DNA of 64,000 nucleotides from Pseudomonas botevensis. GTDB taxonomy: Bacteria > Pseudomonadota > Gammaproteobacteria > Pseudomonadales > Pseudomonadaceae. Shown piece after piece: positions 17,068 through 25,860 of the stretch (positions are counted from its first letter, which is position 1; each line of letters starts with the position of its first letter). The stretch is from positions 1 through 64,000 of the forward strand of contig NZ_JAHTKI010000015.1 of the NCBI RefSeq assembly GCF_019145475.1, in the 5' to 3' direction. The notes under the pieces were generated by a model. That model saw nothing but the letters and a program-made list of their open reading frames with translations. It searched no databases and was not told the origin of the DNA. The position numbers and the translations under genes were made by a program.

Positions 17068-18074
17068 TCAATCGTCGCTATGCCTGGCTGCTGCTCGCCC
17101 TCGGTGCGGTGCTGCTGGTGTCGTGCGTGGTGTCCCTGGGTTTCGGCCCGGCGCGGGTGCCGGTGGACGTGGTGTGGCGGATTCTGCTGCACAAGCTGTT
17201 CGGTTTCGGCGAAGTGAACTGGAGCGCCGGCCAGGAACACATCGTCTGGCTGATCCGCGTGCCGCGCATGCTGCTCGGTGCGCTGGTGGGTGCCGGGCTG
17301 GCGCTGATCGGTGCGGTGCTGCAAGCGGTGACGCGTAATCCGCTGGCCGACCCGCACCTGCTCGGCGTCACCTCGGGCGCGACCCTGGGGGCGGTGATCG
17401 TGGTGCTGCATGTGGGGGAAATCGTCGGCTTGCTGACCCTGCCGATTGCCGCGTTCATCGGCGCGTTGCTGAGCATGCTGCTGGTTCTGGGCATCGCCAA
17501 TCGTCAGGGCCGGCTCGACAGTGATCGGCTGCTGTTGTGCGGCGTGGCGGTGTCGTTCGTGATGATGGCGATCGCCAACCTGCTGCTGTTCATGGGCGAC
17601 CACCGTGCCAGCTCTGCCGTGATGTTCTGGATGCTCGGCGGCCTCGGGCTAGCGCGCTGGGAACTGCTGACGGTGCCGGCCCTGAGCGTGTTGCTCGGGC
17701 TGGTGCTGCTGCTGGGCATGGCGCGCCCGCTGAACGGGTTGATGGCGGGCGAACAGACCGCCGTGACCCTTGGCCTGAACGCCCGCACGGTGCGCTTGCG
17801 GGTATTCGTGATCGCCTCGCTCATGACCGGCGTGCTGGTGTCGATCAGCGGCTCCATCGGTTTTGTCGGGCTGATGGTGCCGCACATCGCCAGGCGCCTG
17901 ATCGGTGCCGAACACCGGCGTCTGCTGCCGGTGTGCGTGCTGCTCGGCAGCGTGTTCCTGGTGTGGGTCGACGTTGCCGCGCGCACCCTGATCGCCCCCG
18001 AGGATCTGCCGATCGGCGTGGCCACGGCCGCCCTCGGCGGGCTGTTTTTCATCGGCCTGATGCGCAGGAAATAA
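17064..18074 (+). CDS. FecCD-type ABC transporter permease
   Basis: 336 residues, normal for the family, with nine to ten hydrophobic spans. It opens with a span (WLLLALGAVLLVSCVVSLGFG). The family signatures are LIRVPRMLLGALVGAGLALIG, NPLADPHLLGVTSGATLGAV and, near the end, GSIGFVGLMVPHIARRLIGAEHR, which is the ATPase-contact region. It is the inner-membrane channel for the substrate of the preceding binding protein. The gene ends 18 bp from the convergent giant gene, with no terminator visible between them. Confidence 0.95.
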   Translation: MINRRYAWLLLALGAVLLVSCVVSLGFGPARVPVDVVWRILLHKLFGFGEVNWSAGQEHIVWLIRVPRMLLGALVGAGLALIGAVLQAVTRNPLADPHLLGVTSGATLGAVIVVLHVGEIVGLLTLPIAAFIGALLSMLLVLGIANRQGRLDSDRLLLCGVAVSFVMMAIANLLLFMGDHRASSAVMFWMLGGLGLARWELLTVPALSVLLGLVLLLGMARPLNGLMAGEQTAVTLGLNARTVRLRVFVIASLMTGVLVSISGSIGFVGLMVPHIARRLIGAEHRRLLPVCVLLGSVFLVWVDVAARTLIAPEDLPIGVATAALGGLFFIGLMRRK

Positions 18075-18092
18075 CCCGCAGGGTGATGCGTC

Positions 18093-21000
18093 TCAGGTGT
18101 CGGATGGCCGGCGACTCATCTCCTGCAAACGCTTTGTCGTGAGCCGGCCGCGCGGATACCAGAAGCGGTCCGGCTCAAGAATCTGCAAGCGTCCGGTGAG
18201 AATCAGGACATCAAGCACCTCGGCCAGTCTGGAACGGGTGACGCCGTTTTCCACGGCCGTCCAGTCGTCGAGCAACACCTGCGCTTCGCGATCCAGGTAG
18301 CTGGGGCTGTGCGCGAGCAACGCGCCGTTGCGCGGCGTCAAGTAGTAGCGGGCGTCAGCGACCCGGGCGGTACTGAGCAGCGCGTTGAAGGCACGGATTT
18401 CGTCGTGATCCACGAAGTTGCGATACAGCATTTCCTCAAACCGACTGCTGAACCGTTGCGGATTGTCATCCAGTTTCCAGGCCTGCTGTACACCCATCAC
18501 CCTGTAGCCCGCCGGGTATCTTTTCGCCGTACCGGAATAGCTGGGATACATCACACCCATGAACAGGCGACGATGGGCCGGGGTGTCGTCACGCAGCCCG
18601 ACCGGCACCGTCGGACCGCTGTCATCCAACGGTTCGGTGGCGACAAAATTGCCGTTGCCGTCGCGCAGAATCGCCCCCAGCCAGGCCTTGTCACGGGCAT
18701 GGCGTACCCGCCGCCACATCCACCGCGCGGCATCGTCCGCATGGGAATACACCGGCCCGAGTGCCAGGCGTTCATCGTCGGAGACGGTGCTTTGCTCGAC
18801 CTTGCCAGGACTCCAGTCCGATCCCACACGCCCCAGCGTCGCCCAGGTCGCACTGGACACCAACACACTCAACTGACCGGCGCGCGCCACCTTGCGAATG
18901 TAATCAGCAGGATTGCCATCGCCTTGCAGCGTCTTCACGTAAGCCGTCAGTGCGGCATGGGTCTGCAAATCACTGTCCCAGGCTGCGGCCTCGTACTTGA
19001 GCAAGGCGCCATCGGCGCATGACAGGTACAACGCCTGGAACGGTACCTCCACGGACGCGATCTGCACCGCTGACAAGGCTGCCACGAGCACCGACGGCGG
19101 CACAAAACTGCGAAACACTTCGTTGCTCGGCAACTCATCCGGTTGCCGTGCCGGTGCGCAGAGATAAAGGCCCTGCACCGAGTATCGGGTCGGCAACTGG
19201 CCCGAACGAAAAATCCGCCCGTGGGGAAACTTCAGGTCATCCGCCGTGACCGGCAGGCTGGCGAACGAATGGCCCGGGCGCGACGATTTCAGAACCAGGC
19301 CAAACGCCCATTGCCCGCGCCCTCCGGCGTGCTGATGGGCATGACGCACCGCATCGTCGCTGTGACAGAACGCCGGGCTCAACGCCCGGTCCGCCGTGGC
19401 GAAACGCACCGATTGCGGCGCCAGATAACCCTGAGCCTGCGGCAGCCAGCCACCGCCGAGTCTGCCCGCCGGCCCCCATAGGTTGCTGCTCTGCACCACC
19501 TGCAACACCCCGACCTTGAGCAGTTGATTGACCAGTTCGGTGGGGGTGCCCGCACCACTGCGGATCCGTCGTTCGATCAGATTGCTCCACGGATCGTGAG
19601 GCGCATCGGTGGAAGGCGTGAGCTGGCCTTCGAGCAACGCCAGACGTGCCGCCCTCTGGATTTTCTGCGAGGTATTGAGCAGATCGCTGTCATCGTTCTG
19701 CTGGGTGAAGCACAGCATCGAGCCCTGCGCGCCGAGCAGGTATTCGTGAGTCCAGAGATGACCCGACGCCAGCGCCGTGGCCAACACCTCGGTGGAAAAG
19801 AAATCGCTGTAGGTCTGTCGTTCCAGCCCGGAGATCAGGAACGGCAACGCGCTCGCCACCCGACTGCGATAACGGGCGACGATCTTACAACCCGGCGCCA
19901 GCAGATCCGCCGCGACGTCCTCGTCCGGCAGAATCCGCTTCGGATCGAAGTCCTCACTTTCCACCGGCAACGGCTCGGTGACGACAAACAGACCATCCGT
20001 GCGTTTGAGCACCAGCCCGCCGTGGGTCTGGTCGCGATCCACGCCAAGCATGCTCTGGACATGCCGCACGGCATCGGCCTGACAGGTGAATGCCGGACTC
20101 AGGGCGCGCCGGGTAAAACCTGCATAGGGCTTCCAGTCGGTGGTCAACCTGACAGGCCCCGCCTCCCCCCAGCAGTCACTGCCGACCACCACGCTCAACC
20201 AGCATCGGGCGATCACACGATCGACAAAGGCCTTGGCCAACAACGCTCCGCTGCTCAGCAGCGAATGCACGTCCTCGGCCACTCCCGACGGCAGCATCCG
20301 TGCATCGAACAGCGTCGTCGAGTTGGGTGAGCGGTATTTCAGCAGCGCGCGATCCAGGGTCGACAGGTAAACCGGCAGGCCGACTTTTTCGTCCTTTGCT
20401 CGCAAGCGACGGGCCTGGAAAAAGCCCTCGTACAAATCCTTCGAGGAAATGAAATGCCGGCCGAGCCATTGCTCGCTTGGGGGCAGCTTTGTCGGCAGCC
20501 ATTGCCGGGCGTAGAACAGGCCGAACAGCTTGAATGACGCGGGGTACAGGAATTCACCGGCGTCATCGCTCTTGAACAGATTCCCCAGGGTGAAGAGTGG
20601 CAGCTCGTCACTGGCCGGCCGCGTTTCGCTGACGACGTATTCCTCCTTGTCCGCATGCTTGAGAACAACGCCGAAACAGGTCTGATCCGGGCCACAGCGG
20701 CGTACCCGTTGATGGGCGTCGCGCGCCGCCGCATCGGCGTCCGCGAACACCGCGCCGAACGCCACCGGTTCAGACAGTTCGGCACTCTGCGATGCGGGAA
20801 AGGCGCTCCAGTATTCGGGCACCATGCCCCGTGCGCCCCATAACCCACTGGCGATCACCACCCGTAAACCACCGGCGTCGGCCAACTGCTTGACGAGATC
20901 CGCCGGCAGCATGGCGCCCCTCGCCAGATCCTGCGCCAGGCGACTGCCTTTGGCCTCGGGTGCGACTTGCGCGCGCAAGGCATTTTCCGCCGCCGAGCCG

Positions 21001-24000
21001 CTGACGTCGTAGGCGATCAAGGCATCTTCGGCGGCGCAGAGCCAGGCCGTCGTCGCGTGCTGGCGATTGCCGAGGATGGCGTGCAGGTCTGCGTCGGAGA
21101 AAATTTGTGCGTCGATGCTCGCCTGCTCGCGGCTCCAGCCGTGCCGGGCCATTCTTTGCGGATCGTACTGCGAGAGCGCCAGGCGCGAGGCATACACACC
21201 GCGCAGCCGATGATCCTCAGGCAGGATCGGCTTGCCGGAAGCGTCATCGGGATAGACGTAGCCGGGGGCAAAGCGGCCCGACTCGCCGACGACCCACGGC
21301 TCGCTGACGACAAAGCGCCCGTCCTGGCGCTCCATGACATAACCGCAGAACTCGTAGTCGCGCTGCTTGCCGATCCGTTCGTGAGCATAGCGAACCGCAT
21401 CGTCCGCCGTGAGAAACGCCGGGCTCAGCGCCGGTTTTGGATAACGGCCATAGGGTTGCCAGGCGAGGCCGACATCCCCCTCGACGTCCCACAACCGGCC
21501 CGCCCGCACCACCGACAGCGCACCGGCCGCCGCCGCCCGCCGGACAAACGCTTCCGGCGTCAGGGTGCCGGCCGCCAGCTCGGCCTGATCACCGTTGTCC
21601 GACACCCGTCCATGGGGATTGACGGCGTACAACTGGTTTTCCTTCTCCGAACCGGAAAACGTATAACGCAGCTGCGCGCCATCGCGGGTACTGAGGTACA
21701 GCGCCAGCCCCGGCGTCTCGCGCACCCGCGCGGTGCCGATGGCCGCTGCGAAATCGCTTGCCGAGACAAAGTTTTCGTACAACCACTTTTGCCTGGACGT
21801 CTCGCGGCTGTCCGGCGCCGGCTGATAACACAAAGCATGGATCCCATAGCCATCGGGCAGCCTGGGCTTGCCCGCCTCGTCGACGGTAAAGACATGCAGC
21901 GGCGAAAACAGCGGCAGCGACACCTGCGCCGGATCGTTGCTCAGCGGTTCACTGACCACGTACTCATCGGCCGTGAGACTTTTGAGAATGAATGCGAGCT
22001 GCCTGACGCCGGGTTTCGCCTGCATCTGATCGTGAACCCATTGCGCCGCCGTGCCGGGATCCTGAAACACCCAGCTGAAACCGGGCGTCACTGGCGTCGC
22101 CGGGGTGAACGGCTCAAAAGCCACCCACGAGCCGGGCACCTTGCCTCGGGACGCCTTCCACACCGGGCTGGAAATGACGATGTTCAACTCGCCCAGGGTG
22201 ACGAGCTTCTTGACCATCTGCATTCCGGTGCCGTCGAAGCCGTCGAGGGTTGCGACAAAGCGCCCGTCGTTTACCGCGCTGGTCAGAAACGCGCCGAAAT
22301 TGCGCTCGTCCTGCGAACCGCTGCCGACGTACTTGACCAGAGAACCATCGGGGCCTGAGTTGTACAGCGTGGTGACCCAGTCCCGGCTGGAAGCGATTGC
22401 CGCCAGACTGGCAAAACTCGGCAGGCTGGCGAGCAGGGAAATACGATCATCCGACCAGTCGGGATGCTTGGTCTTCAGGGTCTGGCGCGGATCTTTCAAC
22501 ATCTTGTAGAGCGCCACGTAGCGATAGCCCGGCAGCTCGACGGGCTTGTCCGATACGCCCCCGGCAAACGGCAGGTTCCAGTCTTTCGCCCACGCCTTGG
22601 CGGTGGTCGATGCCGTCGCGAAGTACTTGCCGTCGCTGCGCTGCAACAGGTAGCCCAATTGTTCGGCGTCGCGCGACTTGTCATGGCGAAAGTGGGCGTA
22701 ACGCGCCGCGTCGTCGGCGGTCACGAACGCCGGACTCAGCGAGCGATGGATTCGCTCGAACGGTCGCCAGCCCGCTCCGACCGGCCCGGCCTTGTCCCAC
22801 ACGGCACCGGTTTGCACCACCTCGAGCCGGCCGGCTGCAGCGACCTGCAAGACAAACTCGAAAGGACTCAGCGTGCCGTCCTGCAAGGCCTTCTGCAGCT
22901 TGCCTCGGGAGGCCATCAGTTTCGTTTCGGCGGCGGAGCCGGAGCAGGTGTAACTCAGCAGAGCCTTGTCCGGCGTGCGGGTGTAGACCGTGAGCGAGCG
23001 CTCGGGGTCCAGCAGGTAAGTATCCTTGCGCGACTGAGTAATGGCCGCCGCCAGATGAACCGGGGAAAAGAAGTTGCGGTACAGCCACTCCTGCTTGGCG
23101 GGCACCTGCGCCGCTTTCGTCTGGGCCAGATAAAAGATGCCGTCCAGCCGCAGTTCCGGCCGCAGACTCGGCCCGCCCGTTTCGTGCCGGGGAAAGTCGT
23201 TGAGCGGCGATACCAGCGTGGATGGATTGCGCCAGGGGAAGGTGCCGACGTACTCATCCTTGTCCAGCACCTTGAAGACAAAACCGCTGAAGCCGAAACC
23301 GACGTTCAGCGTATCGACACTCATGATCGCCTCGACCACGCTGCTTGCCTGATCATAAATCGGCGTACAGAACGGCGGCTCCGTGGGCTCTGTCAGTTTG
23401 TTCACCGGCTCATGCATGGCCCATTCAGCGTCGAACTGCCCTCGGCGCGATCCCCAGACTCCGCGAGTGTTGTAGACCAGGCTCAGTGCCCCCGCCTGTG
23501 CCAGCTCCTCTATCGGTGCTTCGAAAAAGGTGAACGGCCCCTCAGGGCGGCCGTTCCTGATTTTTTCCGCGAGCAGATCCTCGGCGGCAGATCCGCTGGG
23601 CATGTACCTGAACAGGCTGCCTTCGCTGCCAGACAGGTAAAACGCCGGCACGAACTCACGATTGCGGATCATGAACAGCTTGTCGCGCTCGGTGAAGAAA
23701 CTGACGATGACCTCGATCTGCTCGTCGGTGAACGCCGGGTTGGCCGCTTTCAGCTCGGCGCCCCCATTGGGGTGCGAGCGATAAAGGGCATGGCACTTGA
23801 ACCCCTCGGGGTGGAGAAAATGGCCTTGGGCATCCACTGCCAACAGCCTTTTGAAGTCGAAGCGATCACCTTTGGCGGCAAGCGGCTCGGTCGCCACGAA
23901 ACGCCCGTCCTCGCGCAGCAGAATCATCCCGCCGTATTCCCTGTCGCGCTTGTTGCCGATCAGCTCATGGGCAAAACGCGCGGCGTCGTCCGCACTGATA

Positions 24001-24074
24001 TGTGGCTTGCTGTAGAACAACGAATCAATGCTCACCTCGGGCGAACGCCGGGGGCGATCCGAAAAATTATCCAT
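18093..24074 (-). CDS. Giant protein of nine tandem ~220-residue modules (DUF4329-like), function unknown
   Basis: 1993 residues from ATG 24074 (MDNFSDRPRRSPEVSIDSLF). Nine modules begin near residues 25, 240, 448, 666, 885, 1105, 1325, 1565 and 1772. Each has a first half like LSPAFxTADDAVRYAH then GYVMERQDGRFVVSEP, and a second half like LYLSTRDGALLKYxxSGSAAE then AGxLxVVxSxxLWGxxGxVxxxW. The DDAxRxAH / EYGG / DGxFVxTEP pattern resembles DUF4329, an uncertain match. Only module 1 keeps a YRSHPNGG stretch like a JAB-type metal site; the others have lost it. No signal peptide, membrane span or coiled coil is seen. It is monocistronic and divergent from urtA. It may be a secreted effector or toxin-like protein, but I cannot assign a function. 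Confidence 0.82.
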   Translation of the reverse strand: MDNFSDRPRRSPEVSIDSLFYSKPHISADDAARFAHELIGNKRDREYGGMILLREDGRFVATEPLAAKGDRFDFKRLLAVDAQGHFLHPEGFKCHALYRSHPNGGAELKAANPAFTDEQIEVIVSFFTERDKLFMIRNREFVPAFYLSGSEGSLFRYMPSGSAAEDLLAEKIRNGRPEGPFTFFEAPIEELAQAGALSLVYNTRGVWGSRRGQFDAEWAMHEPVNKLTEPTEPPFCTPIYDQASSVVEAIMSVDTLNVGFGFSGFVFKVLDKDEYVGTFPWRNPSTLVSPLNDFPRHETGGPSLRPELRLDGIFYLAQTKAAQVPAKQEWLYRNFFSPVHLAAAITQSRKDTYLLDPERSLTVYTRTPDKALLSYTCSGSAAETKLMASRGKLQKALQDGTLSPFEFVLQVAAAGRLEVVQTGAVWDKAGPVGAGWRPFERIHRSLSPAFVTADDAARYAHFRHDKSRDAEQLGYLLQRSDGKYFATASTTAKAWAKDWNLPFAGGVSDKPVELPGYRYVALYKMLKDPRQTLKTKHPDWSDDRISLLASLPSFASLAAIASSRDWVTTLYNSGPDGSLVKYVGSGSQDERNFGAFLTSAVNDGRFVATLDGFDGTGMQMVKKLVTLGELNIVISSPVWKASRGKVPGSWVAFEPFTPATPVTPGFSWVFQDPGTAAQWVHDQMQAKPGVRQLAFILKSLTADEYVVSEPLSNDPAQVSLPLFSPLHVFTVDEAGKPRLPDGYGIHALCYQPAPDSRETSRQKWLYENFVSASDFAAAIGTARVRETPGLALYLSTRDGAQLRYTFSGSEKENQLYAVNPHGRVSDNGDQAELAAGTLTPEAFVRRAAAAGALSVVRAGRLWDVEGDVGLAWQPYGRYPKPALSPAFLTADDAVRYAHERIGKQRDYEFCGYVMERQDGRFVVSEPWVVGESGRFAPGYVYPDDASGKPILPEDHRLRGVYASRLALSQYDPQRMARHGWSREQASIDAQIFSDADLHAILGNRQHATTAWLCAAEDALIAYDVSGSAAENALRAQVAPEAKGSRLAQDLARGAMLPADLVKQLADAGGLRVVIASGLWGARGMVPEYWSAFPASQSAELSEPVAFGAVFADADAAARDAHQRVRRCGPDQTCFGVVLKHADKEEYVVSETRPASDELPLFTLGNLFKSDDAGEFLYPASFKLFGLFYARQWLPTKLPPSEQWLGRHFISSKDLYEGFFQARRLRAKDEKVGLPVYLSTLDRALLKYRSPNSTTLFDARMLPSGVAEDVHSLLSSGALLAKAFVDRVIARCWLSVVVGSDCWGEAGPVRLTTDWKPYAGFTRRALSPAFTCQADAVRHVQSMLGVDRDQTHGGLVLKRTDGLFVVTEPLPVESEDFDPKRILPDEDVAADLLAPGCKIVARYRSRVASALPFLISGLERQTYSDFFSTEVLATALASGHLWTHEYLLGAQGSMLCFTQQNDDSDLLNTSQKIQRAARLALLEGQLTPSTDAPHDPWSNLIERRIRSGAGTPTELVNQLLKVGVLQVVQSSNLWGPAGRLGGGWLPQAQGYLAPQSVRFATADRALSPAFCHSDDAVRHAHQHAGGRGQWAFGLVLKSSRPGHSFASLPVTADDLKFPHGRIFRSGQLPTRYSVQGLYLCAPARQPDELPSNEVFRSFVPPSVLVAALSAVQIASVEVPFQALYLSCADGALLKYEAAAWDSDLQTHAALTAYVKTLQGDGNPADYIRKVARAGQLSVLVSSATWATLGRVGSDWSPGKVEQSTVSDDERLALGPVYSHADDAARWMWRRVRHARDKAWLGAILRDGNGNFVATEPLDDSGPTVPVGLRDDTPAHRRLFMGVMYPSYSGTAKRYPAGYRVMGVQQAWKLDDNPQRFSSRFEEMLYRNFVDHDEIRAFNALLSTARVADARYYLTPRNGALLAHSPSYLDREAQVLLDDWTAVENGVTRSRLAEVLDVLILTGRLQILEPDRFWYPRGRLTTKRLQEMSRRPSDT

Positions 24075-24206
24075 AACGTATTCATCCGTGAATGTAGAAA
24101 ATCCTGGTGACGTCCCCGCAAAGCCTTGGGGAAATCGCACAGGCCATGATCGACATTCGCCATCCACGGCAGCGGTACATATGTATTGACCGGAAAAATT
24201 CGACGC

Positions 24207-24223
24207 GGCACCACATCGGCGCA
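24207..24223. promoter_or_regulatory. NtrC-like enhancer site 1 upstream of urtA
   Basis: GGCACCACATCGGCGCA agrees with the NtrC consensus TGCACCnnnnTGGTGCA at 10 of 13 defined bases. Its centre is about 41 bp (four helical turns) from the second site. Confidence 0.5.
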
Positions 24224-24247
24224 TGACCCGCACATGGCGGCGGATTC

Positions 24248-24264
24248 AGCGCCAACCTGGTGCG
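24248..24264. promoter_or_regulatory. NtrC-like enhancer site 2 upstream of urtA
   Basis: AGCGCCAACCTGGTGCG agrees with TGCACCnnnnTGGTGCA at 10 of 13 defined bases. It lies about 70 bp before the -24 element, a usual enhancer distance. Confidence 0.55.
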
Positions 24265-24317
24265 ACCGGCGTCGATTCCTGCGCTTTTCGCCCCCGCAAC
24301 AACGCCCTTTCAGTCGT

Positions 24318-24333
24318 GGGCACAACCCTTGCT
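24318..24333 (+). promoter_or_regulatory. Sigma-54 (-24/-12) promoter of the urt operon
   Basis: GGGCACAACCCTTGCT contains GGCAC-N5-TTGCT, with GG at 24319-24320 and GC at 24331-24332 exactly ten bases apart, as RpoN requires. It lies 63 bases before the urtA start, with the two NtrC-like sites upstream. The rest of the 320 bp between the giant gene and urtA shows no further gene. Confidence 0.75.
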
Positions 24334-24395
24334 AAAGCTGCTTCAGCGTTCGTATCTGCCCATCATAAAAACTGAATGTTCATGGAGATCGCACA

Positions 24396-25661
24396 ATGAA
24401 GCGTCGCAGTCTGATCAAGGCTTTCACACTCTCGGCAAGCATTGCCGCGATGGGCATGACCTGGACGGTGCAAGCCGCCGAGACCATCAAGGTCGGGATT
24501 CTGCATTCGTTGTCCGGCACCATGGCGATCTCCGAGACGTCGCTCAAGGACATGGCGTTGATGACCATCGACGAGATCAATGCCAAGGGCGGGGTCAACG
24601 GCAAGCTGCTGGAGCCGGTGGTGGTCGACCCGGCGTCGAACTGGCCGCTGTTCGCAGAAAAGGGCCGGCAGTTGCTGACCCAGGACAAGGTCGCCGTGGT
24701 GTTCGGTTGCTGGACGTCGGTGTCGCGCAAATCGGTGCTGCCGGTGTTCGAGGAACTCAACGGCCTGCTGTTCTACCCGGTGCAATACGAAGGCGAAGAG
24801 ATGTCGCCGAACGTGTTCTACACCGGCGCCGCGCCGAACCAGCAAGCGATCCCCGCCGTTGAGTACCTGATGAGCGAAGAAGGCGGCGGCGCCAAGCGCT
24901 ACTTCCTGCTCGGCACCGACTACGTCTACCCGCGCACCACCAACAAGATCCTGCGCTCGTTCCTGCATTCCAAAGGCGTCGCCGACAAGGACATCGAAGA
25001 GGTCTACACGCCGTTCGGCCACAGCGATTACCAGACCATCGTCGCCAACATCAAAAAGTTCTCGGCCGGTGGCAAGACGGCAGTCATCTCCACGGTCAAC
25101 GGTGACTCCAACGTGCCGTTCTACAAGGAACTGGCGAACCAGGGCCTGAAAGCCACCGACGTACCGGTGGTGGCGTTCTCCGTGGGCGAAGAGGAATTGC
25201 GCGGCATCGACACCAAACCGCTGGTGGGCAACCTCGCGGCGTGGAACTACTTCGAGTCGGTGGAAAATCCGGTGAACAAGAAGTTCGTCGATGACTGGAA
25301 GGCCTACGCGAAGAAACACAACCTGCCGGGCGCCGACAAAGCCGTGACCAACGACCCGATGGAGGCCACTTACGTCGGTATCCATATGTGGGCGCAGGCG
25401 GTGGAGAAAGCCAAGTCCACCGACGTCGACAAGGTCCGCGAAGCCCTCGCCGGCCAGACCTTCGCCGCGCCGTCCGGTTACACCCTGACCATGGACAAGA
25501 CCAATCACCACCTGCACAAACCGGTGATGATCGGCGAGATCCAGAACGACGGGCAGTTCAACGTGGTCTGGCAGACCGAAGGGCCGATCCGCGCGCAGCC
25601 GTGGAGTCCGTTCATTCAGGGCAATGACAAGAAGCCGGATTATGCAGTGAAGAGTAACTGA
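24396..25661 (+). CDS. urtA: Urea ABC transporter substrate-binding protein UrtA
   Basis: 421 residues. It is a periplasmic high-affinity urea-binding protein. It has a twin-arginine-like or Sec signal (MKRRSLIKAFTLSASIAAMG) ending near VQAAE. It then opens IKVGILHSLSGTMAISE and includes NWPLFAEKGRQLL, FGCWTSVSRKSVLPVFEE and LLFYPVQYEGEE, which are hallmarks of UrtA rather than of amino-acid binding relatives. GGAG lies eight bases before the ATG. It is the first gene of urtABCDE and sits behind the sigma-54 promoter, so it should be induced under nitrogen limitation. Confidence 0.96.
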   Translation: MKRRSLIKAFTLSASIAAMGMTWTVQAAETIKVGILHSLSGTMAISETSLKDMALMTIDEINAKGGVNGKLLEPVVVDPASNWPLFAEKGRQLLTQDKVAVVFGCWTSVSRKSVLPVFEELNGLLFYPVQYEGEEMSPNVFYTGAAPNQQAIPAVEYLMSEEGGGAKRYFLLGTDYVYPRTTNKILRSFLHSKGVADKDIEEVYTPFGHSDYQTIVANIKKFSAGGKTAVISTVNGDSNVPFYKELANQGLKATDVPVVAFSVGEEELRGIDTKPLVGNLAAWNYFESVENPVNKKFVDDWKAYAKKHNLPGADKAVTNDPMEATYVGIHMWAQAVEKAKSTDVDKVREALAGQTFAAPSGYTLTMDKTNHHLHKPVMIGEIQNDGQFNVVWQTEGPIRAQPWSPFIQGNDKKPDYAVKSN

Positions 25662-25690
25662 GGCGGATCCGGACTCAGGGGAGCAACTGA

Positions 25691-25840
25691 AATCCCTCCC
25701 CCCAAGGGGGGCGAGGGAGAAAGGGAGCCGATTTTCAGGCTTTTCAAAGCCTGAGATCGGCTCGAAATTGCAGGTTGCAGCACACCGTCCAGACACCTAG
25801 GTCAGTCCCCTCCCTCCGGGAGAGGGTCAGGGTGAGGGGG
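25691..25840. repeat. MITE-like palindromic intergenic element, copy A (urtA-urtB)
   Basis: About 150 bp ending in CTCCGGGAGAGGG + TCAGGGTGAGGG, with a degenerate counterpart on the left (CCCTCCCCCCAAGGGGGGCG). The inner part (GGAGCCGATT, TTTTCA, CCTGAG, TCGGCTCGA, AATTGCAGG) aligns along its length with the element at 32672. Not coding. It separates urtA from urtB and may form strong RNA structure that favours urtA expression. Confidence 0.7.
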
Positions 25841-25860
25841 CGGTTGAACAGGACACCACC

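Noticed and set aside
24363..25796. 477-codon open frame opposite urtA
   Set aside because: Shadow of urtA; no plausible protein motifs.
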